A DNA stretch of 64,000 nucleotides from Chitinophaga alhagiae (GCF_003568665.1 NZ_QXMH01000001.1:372001-436000); one strand, 5' to 3'; positions 34,715 to 44,070 are shown, numbered from the stretch's first letter. A program made the numbers and translations. Notes: generated by a model not told the origin, from the sequence alone.

Positions 34715-35116
34715 ATGAAAAAACGTATCTCTTACCTATGCATCGTTTTCTTGTTGCTCTGCTCATGCAGTCTTGCGCAACAAAAGTCCACTGCCAATTT
34801 TAGCGATCTCATCTGTAAAGAATGGAAACTGGTCTTCTATGAAGAAGATGGAGAAAAAATACCGCCCGCCCCGCAACAAAAGGGAGACAGAATGATCTTT
34901 TACAAGGATAATAAGGTAAAGTCCATTGAAGCTGGCGCTATACAAAATGGTATCTGGCAGTATGACAGCGTAAAGAAAACGCTGGTCGTAACCGACAATA
35001 GCACCAAAGAAAAAATGATAATGAAAGTGCTTCAGATAAACCAGGACCTCTGTGTGCTGGAGTTTAAAGACGCTGACGGTATTGTACTGAAAATGCACAC
35101 GGCCCCGGCTAAATAG
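34715..35116 (+). CDS. Small lipocalin-like lipoprotein or secreted protein
   Basis: 133 aa. The N-terminal signal has a Cys-rich end (YLCIVFLLLCSCSLAQ), where CSC could serve as a lipobox. The rest is compact and beta-rich: LICKEWKLVFYEEDGEKI, DRMIFYKDNKVKSI, GIWQYDSVKKTLVV and DLCVLEFKDADG. This resembles the lipocalin-like domains of small Bacteroidota proteins. It is followed by a terminator shared with argH. Function unknown. Confidence 0.75.
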   Translation: MKKRISYLCIVFLLLCSCSLAQQKSTANFSDLICKEWKLVFYEEDGEKIPPAPQQKGDRMIFYKDNKVKSIEAGAIQNGIWQYDSVKKTLVVTDNSTKEKMIMKVLQINQDLCVLEFKDADGIVLKMHTAPAK

Positions 35117-35119
35117 AAT

Positions 35120-35158
35120 AAAAGCATCCCGATAGCCTTCGTTACCGGGATGCTTTTC
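35120..35158. terminator. Bidirectional terminator between the lipocalin-like gene and argH
   Basis: AAAGCATCCCG (35121-35131) and CGGGATGCTTT (35146-35156) form a perfect 11-bp stem with A and T runs outside, serving both convergent units. Confidence 0.9.
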
Positions 35159-35174
35159 CTATGATTTTCGTTCC

Positions 35175-36506
35175 TCATCCCACCAGCTTCTCCACCGCCT
35201 CCCTCACCCGCTGAAACGGAAACCCCGCCAGCACCGCCTCCATTTGCGCCTTCACCGCATCATTCTGCAGGTTGCCGATGCTCCCCTCATGCGTATGATG
35301 AATCGCTGTATCAGGCTTGAAACGCCCCTGCTCAATATCCAGCCCCACCTGCTTGTACGCCTCACGGAAAGGTGTGCCTTCCAGCACCAGCCGGTTCACT
35401 ACTTCTACGCTAAAGAGGTATTGATATTTATCGTCTTTGAGAATGTCTTCCTTGATGCGAATGTTCTCCAGCATCAGCCGGCTCATTTGCAGGCAATTGC
35501 GAAGAACACCAAATGCCGGGAACAGGTTTTCCTTGAGCAACTGCAGATCCCGGTGGTAGCCGGAGGGCAGGTTCACCGTCATCATGGCTATTTCGTTCGG
35601 CAGCGCCTGCAGCTTGTTGCAGTGGGAACGGATCAGCTCCCATACATCCGGGTTCTTTTTATGCGGCATAATGGAAGAACCGGTGGTCAGCTCATCAGGG
35701 AAGCTGATGAAGCCGAAGTTCTGGTTCATGAACAAACACGCGTCCATGGCCATTTTGGAAAGTGAGGCGGCAATGCCGGAAAGGGCAAAGGCTACCAGTT
35801 TTTCTGTTTTACCGCGGCCCATTTGCGCGTATACTACATTGTAGTTCAGGCTTTCAAAACCCAGCAGGCGTGTGGTCATTTCCCGGTTGAGGGGGAAAGA
35901 GGAACCGTAGCCCGCGGCGGAACCGAGCGGGTTTTTGTTCACTACCTTGTAAGCGCCCTGCAGCATTATCAGGTCGTCTACCAGGCTTTCCGCATAGGCG
36001 CCGAACCACAGGCCAAAAGAAGACGGCATGGCTATCTGCAGATGGGTATAGCCGGGCAGCAGGTGATTTTTATAGGCTTCGCTCTGCGTTTGCAGCAGGT
36101 CAAAGAGTTGTTTTGTTTCGTGTACGATGTTTTCCAGTTCGCTGCGCAGAAAGAGTTTGAGGTCTACCAGCACCTGGTCGTTACGGGAGCGGCCGCTGTG
36201 TATCTTTTTACCAGCCTCGCCCAGGCGGCGGGTGAGCAGCAGTTCTACCTGGGAGTGAATATCTTCCACACCATCTTCCAGCACAAATTTCCCATCCTGT
36301 ATTTCCTGGTAGATCTGTTTCAGTTCTTTTTGCAGTACTGCCAGGTCTTCCTTAGGCAGCAGGCCTACAGATTCCAGCATGGCAATATGCGCCAGGGAGC
36401 CCTGCACGTCAAACGCGGCCAGGTAGGCGTCCATTTCGCGGTCTCTTCCAACCGTGAACTGTTCTACCGCGGCCAGTGCTGCTTTATCTTTCTGCCAGAG
36501 TTTCAT
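35175..36506 (-). CDS. argH: Argininosuccinate lyase
   Basis: Splits argininosuccinate into arginine and fumarate, the last step of arginine synthesis. The fumarase/aspartase superfamily signature is GSSIMPHKKNPDVWE. HSGRSRNDQVLVDLKLF and PGYTHLQIAMPSSFG are the other conserved blocks. Length 443 aa. Last gene of the arginine cluster, 71 nt after the argE-like gene, and followed by a strong terminator. Confidence 0.96.
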   Translation of the reverse strand: MKLWQKDKAALAAVEQFTVGRDREMDAYLAAFDVQGSLAHIAMLESVGLLPKEDLAVLQKELKQIYQEIQDGKFVLEDGVEDIHSQVELLLTRRLGEAGKKIHSGRSRNDQVLVDLKLFLRSELENIVHETKQLFDLLQTQSEAYKNHLLPGYTHLQIAMPSSFGLWFGAYAESLVDDLIMLQGAYKVVNKNPLGSAAGYGSSFPLNREMTTRLLGFESLNYNVVYAQMGRGKTEKLVAFALSGIAASLSKMAMDACLFMNQNFGFISFPDELTTGSSIMPHKKNPDVWELIRSHCNKLQALPNEIAMMTVNLPSGYHRDLQLLKENLFPAFGVLRNCLQMSRLMLENIRIKEDILKDDKYQYLFSVEVVNRLVLEGTPFREAYKQVGLDIEQGRFKPDTAIHHTHEGSIGNLQNDAVKAQMEAVLAGFPFQRVREAVEKLVG

Positions 36507-36577
36507 ATCTGTTCTTTTTGTCCGCTGCCACTCCCGGAGGGCTGCGGTAGTTATGCCGATGGAGCTGATGCCCCGTC

Positions 36578-37657
36578 TTACTTCAAATTTATGCCATTCA
36601 CAACGGAAAGCAATTTTATATACGTGTCAATACCCTGGTGTATCTCATCCAGGTAAATAAACTCGTCTGCCGTGTGGGAACGGGCGGAATCTCCCGGCCC
36701 TACTTTCACGGAAATGGCGGGTATCAGCGCCTGGTCTGAAGTGGTGGGCGAGCCGTACAACTGTTTGCCAAGGCCAATGCCGGCTTTCACCAGCGCGTGG
36801 TCTTGGGGAATAAAGGAAGGGCGCATGCGCATGGAGCGGGGCGTTACGTCACATTGCACGTTGGCTCGTATCACTTCCAGCATTTCTTCCAACGTATATT
36901 GATCGGTTGCCCGAACGTCTACTACAAATGAGCATTCCGCCGGCACTACGTTATGCGCCTTGTTGGAAGTTTGTACCACTGTTACGCTCATTTTCACGGG
37001 CCCCAGGGTAGGGCTCTCTTTCGGGAAGCGGTACGTGCGGAACCAGGCGATGGCGTCCATGGCTTTGTAGAGCGCATTTTCTCCTTCATCGCGGGCGGCG
37101 TGGCCGGCTTTGCCGTGTGCCACGCAATCCAGCACCATCAGGCCCTTCTCCGCAATGGCGAGGTCTGTTTTGGTAGGCTCCCCTACAATGGCAAATTCAA
37201 ATGGCGGCAGTTGGGAAAGAATACTTTCGATGCCGTTCGTGCCGCTGATCTCTTCCTCCGCCGTGGCGGCTATGATGATATTATACGGCAGGCCTCCCTG
37301 TTCGTAAAAATGCATGAAAGCCGCCAGCAGGCTCACCAAGCAACCGCCCGCATCGTTGCTGCCGAGGCCGTACAGCTTACCGTCCACCACGTCAGGAGCA
37401 AACGGATCGCGGGTATATTGCGGGTTGGGTTTTACGGTATCGTGATGAGAATTAAGCAGGATGCCGGGTTTGACGGGATCAAAATGTTTGTTCACCGCCC
37501 ACACGTTGTTCAGATGCTGATGGTACGCCACACCGCGCTGCTCCAGGAACCTGGCCAGGATGGCCGCCGTGCCCTGCTCTTCCTTGCTGAAGGAGGGGGT
37601 GGCAATCAGTTCCTTTAAAAGCTGTACGGCGTCTTCATAGCGTTCTTCTGTCCACAT
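36578..37657 (-). CDS. M20 family deacylase, N-acyl-ornithine/citrulline deacetylase (ArgE-like)
   Basis: A zinc-dependent aminoacylase in the arginine cluster. Metal and catalytic motifs are NSHHDTVKP, GSNDAGGCL (metal Asp), TAEEEISGTNG (catalytic Glu pair) and IVGEPT. A dimerisation domain occupies about 170-270. In Bacteroidota this enzyme removes the acyl group from N-acyl-citrulline made by the neighbouring ArgF'. The acyl group may be acetyl or succinyl, so a firm argE symbol is not given. It is 4 nt from argB. Confidence 0.88.
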   Translation of the reverse strand: MWTEERYEDAVQLLKELIATPSFSKEEQGTAAILARFLEQRGVAYHQHLNNVWAVNKHFDPVKPGILLNSHHDTVKPNPQYTRDPFAPDVVDGKLYGLGSNDAGGCLVSLLAAFMHFYEQGGLPYNIIIAATAEEEISGTNGIESILSQLPPFEFAIVGEPTKTDLAIAEKGLMVLDCVAHGKAGHAARDEGENALYKAMDAIAWFRTYRFPKESPTLGPVKMSVTVVQTSNKAHNVVPAECSFVVDVRATDQYTLEEMLEVIRANVQCDVTPRSMRMRPSFIPQDHALVKAGIGLGKQLYGSPTTSDQALIPAISVKVGPGDSARSHTADEFIYLDEIHQGIDTYIKLLSVVNGINLK

Positions 37658-37661
37658 ATAG

Positions 37662-38444
37662 TTAGCATATTAAGGTGCCCGCCACCGCATCCGTGGTGTT
37701 CTTGCGCACATCGTCCGCATGGCCGATCAGCACTTCCTTCACACCATTGTCAATGGCGGCGAAGGCGTTCTCCAGCTTCGGCAAAATGCCGTCTGCCAAG
37801 GCGCCTTCGGCCAGCAGCGTTTGATAATTGTCACGGTTGATCAGGTTGATCACCGAATCATCATCTTCCACGTTCCGCAGTACGCCTTTCTTCTCAAAGC
37901 AATAGATCAGGCGTACCGGGTAATGCGCGCCCAGCGCTACCGCAAGCGACGAGGCGATGGTGTCTGCGTTCGTATTGAGTATCTGCCCCTCCCCGTTATG
38001 GGTGAGCGGCGAAAACACGGGCGTGAGGCCCGCGTCCAGCAGCAACTGGATGGGTGCGGCCTCTACGTTGCCGGCGGGTATATCTCCCACAAAACCGTAG
38101 TCGATCTCTTTCACCGGCCGTTTTACCGCGGGTATGATGTTGGCGTCTGCGCCGGTGAGGCCAATGGCGTTGCAACCCTTGGCCTGCAGCTTTGCTACGA
38201 TCTGTTTGTTCACCAGCCCGCCGTACACCATGGTCACCACATCAATGGTATCTGCGTCCGTGATGCGGCGGCCGTTCACGTACCTCGATTCAATGCCCAG
38301 CTTGTCTCCCACGCGGGTGGCTATTTTGCCGCCGCCGTGAATGAGTATCTTTTTGCCGGGCACGGCGGCAAAGTCTGCCAGGAACTTGTCCAGCAGCACC
38401 GCATTATCTATTACGTTCCCTCCTACCTTGATCACGTATACCAT
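37662..38444 (-). CDS. argB: Acetylglutamate (N-acyl-glutamate) kinase
   Basis: Phosphorylates the N-acyl-glutamate side chain with ATP. The amino acid kinase fold shows VIKVGGNVID, ILIHGGGKIAT and RYVNGRRITD. Then come GLTGADANIIPA, PVFSPLTHNGEGQILNTNADTIAS (shown only in part of its length) and VRLIYCFEKKGVL. Length 260 aa. Sits between argF' and the deacylase gene in the cluster. Confidence 0.93.
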   Translation of the reverse strand: MVYVIKVGGNVIDNAVLLDKFLADFAAVPGKKILIHGGGKIATRVGDKLGIESRYVNGRRITDADTIDVVTMVYGGLVNKQIVAKLQAKGCNAIGLTGADANIIPAVKRPVKEIDYGFVGDIPAGNVEAAPIQLLLDAGLTPVFSPLTHNGEGQILNTNADTIASSLAVALGAHYPVRLIYCFEKKGVLRNVEDDDSVINLINRDNYQTLLAEGALADGILPKLENAFAAIDNGVKEVLIGHADDVRKNTTDAVAGTLIC

Positions 38445-38453
38445 ATCCCTTGC

Positions 38454-39407
38454 TTATTGATGCTTTAAAATTTCGCTTAACACCGCCTGTGCCGCCCATA
38501 CGCGGTTGCCCGCCTGGGGGATGACGATAGACTGCGGCCCGTCCAGCACCTCATCGGCTATCACCACGTTGCGCCTTACGGGCAGGCAATGCATCACGGA
38601 GGCGTTGTTGGTGTTCTTCAACCGTTCGTTGGTGATCATCCAGCGTTCATCCGTGCAGGTGATCTTGCCATAGTCTTTGTAAGAAGACCAGTTTTTCACG
38701 TACACAAAATCAGCGCCTTCCAGGGCTTCTTCCTGGTTGTGGATCACCGGCGCCTGGCCGGCAAACTTCGGGTCCAGTTCATATCCCTGGGGGTGGGTGA
38801 TCACAAAATCCACCTCATCCCAGGCGTTCATCCACTCCGCAAAAGAGTTGGGCACGGCCTGCGGCAGCGCCTTTACGTGCGGCGCCCAGGTCATCACGAC
38901 CTTGGGTTTGCGCGGCTGCTGCCAGCGCTCTTTAATGGTGATCACGTCTGTGAGGCTTTGCAGCGGGTGCAGCGTAGCGCTCTCCAGGCTTACTATTGGC
39001 CGGCCGGCGTATTTTACGAACTGGTTGATGTATTTTTCCGTGTAATCCTCTTCCTTGTTTTTCAGGCCGGGAAAGGTGCGGATGGCCATGATGTCAAAAT
39101 ACTGGCCCATTACCGCGGCTGCTTCTTTCACGTGCTCCGTTGTATTGCCGCTCATCACCACCCCGTCATTCATTTCCAGCGCCCAGCCTTCTTTATCGAT
39201 ATTAAACACCACTACTTCCATACCCAGGTTACGGGCCGCCACCTGTGTGCTCAGGCGCGTGCGCAAGCTGGGGTTCAGGAAGATCATTCCCAATGTTTTG
39301 TTCTCTCCCAGCCCCCTGTCTTTAAAAGGGCTCTTTTTGTAGTCCAATGCTGTTGCCACCAATTGTGGCACGCTGGGGACGTCTTCCGCGGAAATAAACT
39401 GTTTCAT
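38454..39407 (-). CDS. N-acyl-ornithine carbamoyltransferase (acetyl or succinyl type, ArgF')
   Basis: Forms N-acyl-citrulline from N-acyl-ornithine and carbamoyl phosphate. SLRTRLSTQ is the carbamoyl-phosphate loop, and MTWAPHVKALPQAVPNS and HCLPVRRNVV are characteristic of the transcarbamylases that use acylated ornithine. As recalled, Glu92 in Xanthomonas selects acetyl-ornithine and Pro90 in Bacteroides fragilis selects succinyl-ornithine. The aligned residue here is Thr90 (SGNTTEH), so the acyl specificity cannot be assigned. Length 317 aa, gap of 9 nt to argB. Confidence 0.92.
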   Translation of the reverse strand: MKQFISAEDVPSVPQLVATALDYKKSPFKDRGLGENKTLGMIFLNPSLRTRLSTQVAARNLGMEVVVFNIDKEGWALEMNDGVVMSGNTTEHVKEAAAVMGQYFDIMAIRTFPGLKNKEEDYTEKYINQFVKYAGRPIVSLESATLHPLQSLTDVITIKERWQQPRKPKVVMTWAPHVKALPQAVPNSFAEWMNAWDEVDFVITHPQGYELDPKFAGQAPVIHNQEEALEGADFVYVKNWSSYKDYGKITCTDERWMITNERLKNTNNASVMHCLPVRRNVVIADEVLDGPQSIVIPQAGNRVWAAQAVLSEILKHQ

Positions 39408-39496
39408 CAGTTAATAATTGATCTGCTGCGGTCTGATGGGATCTTGCATGAGCATTACACCAAATGGGAATTGTCTACAATGCCCGATCTCATCAG

Positions 39497-40621
39497 CTAG
39501 TTCAGCTCTTGTTTAATAGCGTTTAAAAATTGGTCTGCCTGCGCTTTGGTGAGCGCCAGGGAAGGCAGCAGCCGTATTACATTGGGCTTTGCTTCCCCGG
39601 TAAATATCTTGTGTTTAAAAAGCAGCTCTTTTTTGACATGCGCCAGTTCTTCCGGCAGGTCTATGCCGATCATCAGGCCCTTTCCTCTTACTTCTTTTAT
39701 CTTCGGCAGTTTCCTCAGTTCTTCCATCAGGTAATTACCCACCTGTTCCGCGTTGGCGATCAGGTTTTCCTGCTCAATCACTTCCAGCACGGCTAGCGCG
39801 GCGGCGCAAGCCAGGTGATTACCGCCAAAGGTAGTACCCAGCAGGCCGTAAGACGCTTTAAATTTCGGGGAAATGATGATGCCGCCAATAGGGAAACCGT
39901 TGCCCATGCCTTTAGCCATGGTGTAAATGTCCGCGTTCACGCCCGCATGGTCATGAGAGAAGAACTGGCCGCTCCGGCCGTAGCCGCACTGTACCGAGTC
40001 CGCAATGAACACGGCGTTGTGCTCGTCACACAGGCTCCTGATCTTTTGCAGGAAACCGGCGGAGGCCACGTTGATGCCGCCAACGCCCTGTATACCTTCA
40101 ATGATCACGGAAGAAACAGCATTCTGCTGAAAGGCGATCTCCAACGCCTCCTGGTCTTCCCAGGGCAGAAAGATCACATTGTCCGTTTCATTTACGGGAG
40201 CCACTATTTTCGGGTTGTCCGTAGCGGCTACCGCCAGCGAGGTACGGCCGTGGAAGGCCTTTTTAAAAGCAATGATCTTCTTTTTACCGTTGTGGAAGGA
40301 GGCCAGTTTGAGAGCGTTCTCGTTGGCTTCCGCGCCGGAGTTGACAAGGAACAGCTGGTAGTCTTCCTTGCCGGAGACTTTGCCCAGTTTTTCCGCCAGT
40401 TCCCGCTGCAGTGGTATATGTATGGAATTGGAATAAAAACCTACTTTGTTCAACTGGTCTGTGATCCGCTGTACATAATGCGGGTGGGTGTGACCAATGG
40501 AAATTACGGCATGACCGCCATAGAGGTCCAGGTACTCCTGTCCTTTATCGTCCCAAACGGCGGAGCCCTGGGCTTTTACAATGGTAATATCATTAACCGG
40601 GTATACGTCAAATAATTTCAT
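39497..40621 (-). CDS. argD: N-acyl-ornithine aminotransferase
   Basis: A PLP enzyme, class III aminotransferase, converting N-acyl-glutamate semialdehyde to N-acyl-ornithine. Motifs: LYGGHAVISIGHTHP, NSGAEANENALKLA, GRTSLAV, and the PLP lysine region YTMAKGMGNGFPIGG. TTFGGNHLACAAALAVLEVI follows. Length 374 aa. Cluster position between argC and argF'. Confidence 0.93.
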   Translation of the reverse strand: MKLFDVYPVNDITIVKAQGSAVWDDKGQEYLDLYGGHAVISIGHTHPHYVQRITDQLNKVGFYSNSIHIPLQRELAEKLGKVSGKEDYQLFLVNSGAEANENALKLASFHNGKKKIIAFKKAFHGRTSLAVAATDNPKIVAPVNETDNVIFLPWEDQEALEIAFQQNAVSSVIIEGIQGVGGINVASAGFLQKIRSLCDEHNAVFIADSVQCGYGRSGQFFSHDHAGVNADIYTMAKGMGNGFPIGGIIISPKFKASYGLLGTTFGGNHLACAAALAVLEVIEQENLIANAEQVGNYLMEELRKLPKIKEVRGKGLMIGIDLPEELAHVKKELLFKHKIFTGEAKPNVIRLLPSLALTKAQADQFLNAIKQELN

Positions 40622-40648
40622 AACAATCTGTTGTTGCTGGTGATGGAA

Positions 40649-41632
40649 CTAGAATACGATGGATTTGAGCTTCAACCCGGCTGTTTCATCCAGCCCCAGT
40701 AACAGGTTCATGTTCTGTACCGCTTGTCCTGACGCACCTTTCAGCAGGTTGTCTTCAATAGAATGGATCACCAGTTTACCTTCTACCTTTTCAAGCTGTA
40801 CCAGGCATTTATTGGTGTTCACCACTTGTTTGAGATCTATCTGCGTTCTGCTGACGTGGGTGAAGGGGTGGCCTTTGTAAAACTCTTCAAAGAGCTGATA
40901 GGCCTCTTCAAGCGTCAGGCTGCTGTCCAGGTATGACGTGATCCAGATACCGCGCGGATAGTCTCCCCGCACCGGCACAAAGTTGATCGCTCCTGAATAA
41001 GCAGGCTGGAGAGCCTGCAAGGTTCGTCGTATCTCCTTCAGATGCTGGTGCTGCAGTACTTTATAGGTAGAAATGTTATTGGCCCTCCAGGTAAAATGGG
41101 AAGTGCCCTGCAGCTTCTGGCCGGCGCCGGTGGAGCCGGTGATGCCGGTGGTATGCACTTCGTTCAGCAACCCGGCTTTGGCCAGGGGCAGCAGGCCCAG
41201 CTGAACAGCAGTGGCAAAACAACCGGGGTTGGCGATGTTGGCTGCTTTTTTGATGGCCTCCCGGTCATATTCCGGCAGGCCGTATACAAACTCCCGGCCG
41301 TTCACGCTTTCGCCTAAACGAAAATCCTGGCTGAGGTCTATCACATGTATATGGGCGGGAATGGGCGTGCTTTCCAGGAACTTGCGGGATTCCCCGTGCC
41401 CGAGGCAGAGGATGAGCACGTCTACATTGTCCGCAATATCTGCTGCAAAGGTCAGTTCTGTTTCTCCCAGCAGGTCTGCATGAACGGCATACAGCGGGTT
41501 GCCGGCGTTGCTGCGGCTGTGCACAAATGCCAGCTCCACGTCCGGATGGTTCAGCAGCAGCCGGATGGTTTCACCACCGGTGTAACCTGCGCCGCCTATG
41601 ATACCTGCCCGTTTTTTAGTATTCGTTCCCAT
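40649..41632 (-). CDS. argC: N-acetyl-gamma-glutamyl-phosphate reductase
   Basis: Reduces the acyl-glutamyl phosphate with NADPH. GIIGGAGYTGGETIRLL is the nucleotide-binding start, and NPGCFATAVQLGLLPL carries the catalytic Cys. The segment GTSHFTWRANNISTYKVL and the C-terminal GASGQAVQNMNLLLG are typical. Length 327 aa. Placed between argG and argD. Confidence 0.94.
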   Translation of the reverse strand: MGTNTKKRAGIIGGAGYTGGETIRLLLNHPDVELAFVHSRSNAGNPLYAVHADLLGETELTFAADIADNVDVLILCLGHGESRKFLESTPIPAHIHVIDLSQDFRLGESVNGREFVYGLPEYDREAIKKAANIANPGCFATAVQLGLLPLAKAGLLNEVHTTGITGSTGAGQKLQGTSHFTWRANNISTYKVLQHQHLKEIRRTLQALQPAYSGAINFVPVRGDYPRGIWITSYLDSSLTLEEAYQLFEEFYKGHPFTHVSRTQIDLKQVVNTNKCLVQLEKVEGKLVIHSIEDNLLKGASGQAVQNMNLLLGLDETAGLKLKSIVF

Positions 41633-41714
41633 TATTTATTAATTGTCATCCGTTCATAAATTATTTTCCAGTGGCCGGATGGAGCCTGCGCTCCTCCGTT
41701 GAGGTGCGTCATCA

Positions 41715-42908
41715 CTACCTGGCTTCATCGTTTACCTGATGCCAGATCATGGTCTGGTTACCAAATATTTTGCTGAATCCTCTCACGTCTTCCCCGCTCC
41801 AGCCGGAGTTCATTTCACCGTATTTGCCGAATTTGCTGCTCATGAGGTCATAAGCAGATTCAATACCTGTTACCTGGAAGCGGTAGGGCATCAGGGTCAC
41901 AAATACCTTGCCGCTTACCTGCTGCTGGCTGTGCTGAAGGAAGGCCTCAATGTCCCGCATCACGGGGTCCAGTATCTGGCCTTCGTGCATCCAGTTGCCG
42001 TAGAACTGCGCCAGCTGGTCTTTCCAGCTCAGCTGCCATTTGGTGAGCACGTGTTTTTCCAGCGCGTGGTGCGCTTTCAGTATCACCATGGGCGCGGCGG
42101 CCTCAAAGCCTACCCGGCCCTTGATGCCGATAATGGTATCTCCCACGTGAATGTCCCGGCCAATGGCGAAAGCCCCGGCAATGCCCTGCAGGTAGATGAT
42201 CGCTTCCGTGGGGTGGGTGAATTTTTTATCGTTCACGCCCAGCAGCTCACCCTTTTCAAAAGAGAGGGTCACCTGCTCCGGCTGTTGTTGGGTGAGCTGG
42301 GTGGGCCATGCTTCTTCCGGCAGCATGCCGTGGGAGGCGAGGGTTTCCTTACCGCCTACGGAAGTACCCCAGATGCCTTTGTTGATGGAGTACATGGCCT
42401 TGTCAAAGTTCATCTGCACGCCTTTGGATTTGAGGTAGCTGATCTCCTCTTCGCGGCTCAGCTTCAGGTCACGGATGGGGGTAATGATCTCCACGCCGGG
42501 TATCATAATGTGGAAGATCATGTCAAACCGCACCTGGTCGTTCCCCGCGCCGGTGCTGCCATGGGCTACGGCGTCCGCCCCCACTTCCTTCACGTATTCG
42601 GCAATGGCCAGCGCCTGGCTCATACGTTCGGCGCTCACGCTCAGGGGGTAGGTGTTGTTCTTCAGCACGTTCCCGAAAATAAGGTACCGGATCACTTTGT
42701 CGTAATAAGAGCGGACCGCATCTACTGTCTTGTGACTTTTCACACCCAGACTGTAGGCGCGTTTCTCGATCTCCTGCAGCTCTTCCGCAGTAAAACCTCC
42801 TGTATTTACGATCACGGAATGCACTTCATACCCTTTTTCTTCTGACAGGTATTTTACACAGTACGATGTATCAAGTCCTCCGCTGAATCCCAGTACTACT
42901 TTCTTCAT
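41715..42908 (-). CDS. argG: Argininosuccinate synthase
   Basis: Joins citrulline and aspartate with ATP. The N-terminal PP-loop is FSGGLDTSYCVKYL. AHGSTGAGNDQVRFD is the signature region. The remaining sequence (LKSKGVQMNFDKAMYSINKG and GAFAIGRDIHVGDTIIGIKG) fits the Bacteroidota branch, which differs from the E. coli type. Length 397 aa. It is the second gene of the cluster, 36 nt after the GNAT gene. Confidence 0.95.
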   Translation of the reverse strand: MKKVVLGFSGGLDTSYCVKYLSEEKGYEVHSVIVNTGGFTAEELQEIEKRAYSLGVKSHKTVDAVRSYYDKVIRYLIFGNVLKNNTYPLSVSAERMSQALAIAEYVKEVGADAVAHGSTGAGNDQVRFDMIFHIMIPGVEIITPIRDLKLSREEEISYLKSKGVQMNFDKAMYSINKGIWGTSVGGKETLASHGMLPEEAWPTQLTQQQPEQVTLSFEKGELLGVNDKKFTHPTEAIIYLQGIAGAFAIGRDIHVGDTIIGIKGRVGFEAAAPMVILKAHHALEKHVLTKWQLSWKDQLAQFYGNWMHEGQILDPVMRDIEAFLQHSQQQVSGKVFVTLMPYRFQVTGIESAYDLMSSKFGKYGEMNSGWSGEDVRGFSKIFGNQTMIWHQVNDEAR

Positions 42909-42944
42909 GGTAAGTTATATTCTGATTGAAAATTCATTGACAGT

Positions 42945-43742
42945 TTACAGCCAGCTAAAAAAGAGAAACCGCTTTTTGCTGACGCCGGGCGCTCCGCCGC
43001 CGCCTATTTTACGGGAGGCTTTGAGCAGCACATACTTTTTATACCGCATCCACCTTTCGAACAGGGAAAAATTGCCTTTGAACTTCCGCTTCTTCTTCCC
43101 TTCGTCCGTAGCGGGGCTTACTGCCACGGCAGCGGCCGTACCGTTTACGGCTATGGCCGTAGCAGCAGCGGCGGCGGCTTTTTCGCGGGCCTCCTTTTCT
43201 TTCTCTACCGGGTCATACAGCATGGCGGTGCAGAGGCAGTTTTTCCGGTTCTTGGCCGTGAGCACGTCAAAGTTCACACAACTGCGGCAGCCTTTCCAGA
43301 ATTCCTCATCATCTGTCAGCTCGGAGTAGGTAACCGGTTCGTACCCCAGGTCAGAGTTGATCTTCATGACGGCCAGGCCGGTGGTAAGACCGAATATTTT
43401 AGCGTCAGGATATTTTTTCCTGGACAGTTCGAATATTTTTTCCTTGATGGCTTTGGCAACGCCATGGCCACGGAAGGCCGGGTTAACAATGAGGCCGGAG
43501 TTAGCCACGAACTTTTCGTGTCCCCAGGCTTCGATATAGCAAAAACCGACCCACTCGCCGGAGGCCGTAATAGCGATCACCGCTTTGCCTTCGTCCATTT
43601 TGAGCTGTACGTACTCGGGAGAGCGCTTGGCTATACCGGTTCCCCGGGCCTTTGCAGAAGCCTCCATTTCGTCCGTAATGGTCTTTGCATAATGCTTATC
43701 GTCGGCAGTGGCTGCCCTTACGATTATATCCTTATTTTCCAA
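42945..43742 (-). CDS. GNAT acyltransferase, first gene of the arginine cluster (likely N-acylglutamate synthase)
   Basis: A GNAT domain at about residues 5-165 contains ATADDKHYAKTI, NPAFRGHGVAKAIKEK (acetyl-CoA loop) and GYEPVTYSELTDDEEFWKGC. A Cys-rich tail (NRKNCLCTAMLYDP) leads into an Ala/Glu/Lys-rich linker and a basic C-terminus (GKKKRKFKGNFSLFERWMRYK). First position in the arginine cluster suggests it acylates glutamate (inference). Similarity begins at LENKDIIVRAATA, so TTG 43742 is chosen (265 aa). The frame stays open to ATG 43940, and ATG 43817 is another candidate. Confidence 0.8.
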   Translation of the reverse strand: MENKDIIVRAATADDKHYAKTITDEMEASAKARGTGIAKRSPEYVQLKMDEGKAVIAITASGEWVGFCYIEAWGHEKFVANSGLIVNPAFRGHGVAKAIKEKIFELSRKKYPDAKIFGLTTGLAVMKINSDLGYEPVTYSELTDDEEFWKGCRSCVNFDVLTAKNRKNCLCTAMLYDPVEKEKEAREKAAAAAATAIAVNGTAAAVAVSPATDEGKKKRKFKGNFSLFERWMRYKKYVLLKASRKIGGGGAPGVSKKRFLFFSWL

Positions 43743-44070
43743 CTTGTTAAAATTGAAAATTGTAATGCAATAATGATGATGAAACAGGTTCCGTTTCCGG
43801 AAATGCCCATGAGGGGCCATGGGGCGATAGCGTGCCCTGGGTGGGACGGCGCTATCAAATGCGAGGTCGTCGGGAGAGATATCTAAAGACAGGAAACCCA
43901 ATAGCGCAAACACCTTCTTCAAAAGAAGGGTGATAAGCAAAAATGTTGTTATGGGTTGCGATGTATTTCAACTTCAGTTCGACATTAAATTGTTATAAAA
44001 ACGTCTTTAGTTAATAAAGTATCCGCAAAGTTATAACATATTTAAATACTGTGGGCACTTTTTTTTGCCA
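43743..44070 (-). promoter_or_regulatory. Leader of the arginine cluster with -7 element at 44033-44026
   Basis: On the minus strand TAACTTTG (44033-44026) matches the -7 consensus, placing the start near 44019 and giving a leader of about 277 nt before the GNAT TTG. The leader holds an imperfect dyad (CACCTTCTT/AAGAAGGGTG, 43911-43932) and an open frame beginning ATG 43940 that includes a run rich in Arg and Lys codons (PPRARYRP, HFRKRN). Either a regulatory leader or an N-terminal extension of the GNAT protein. No other gene is seen. Confidence 0.4.
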
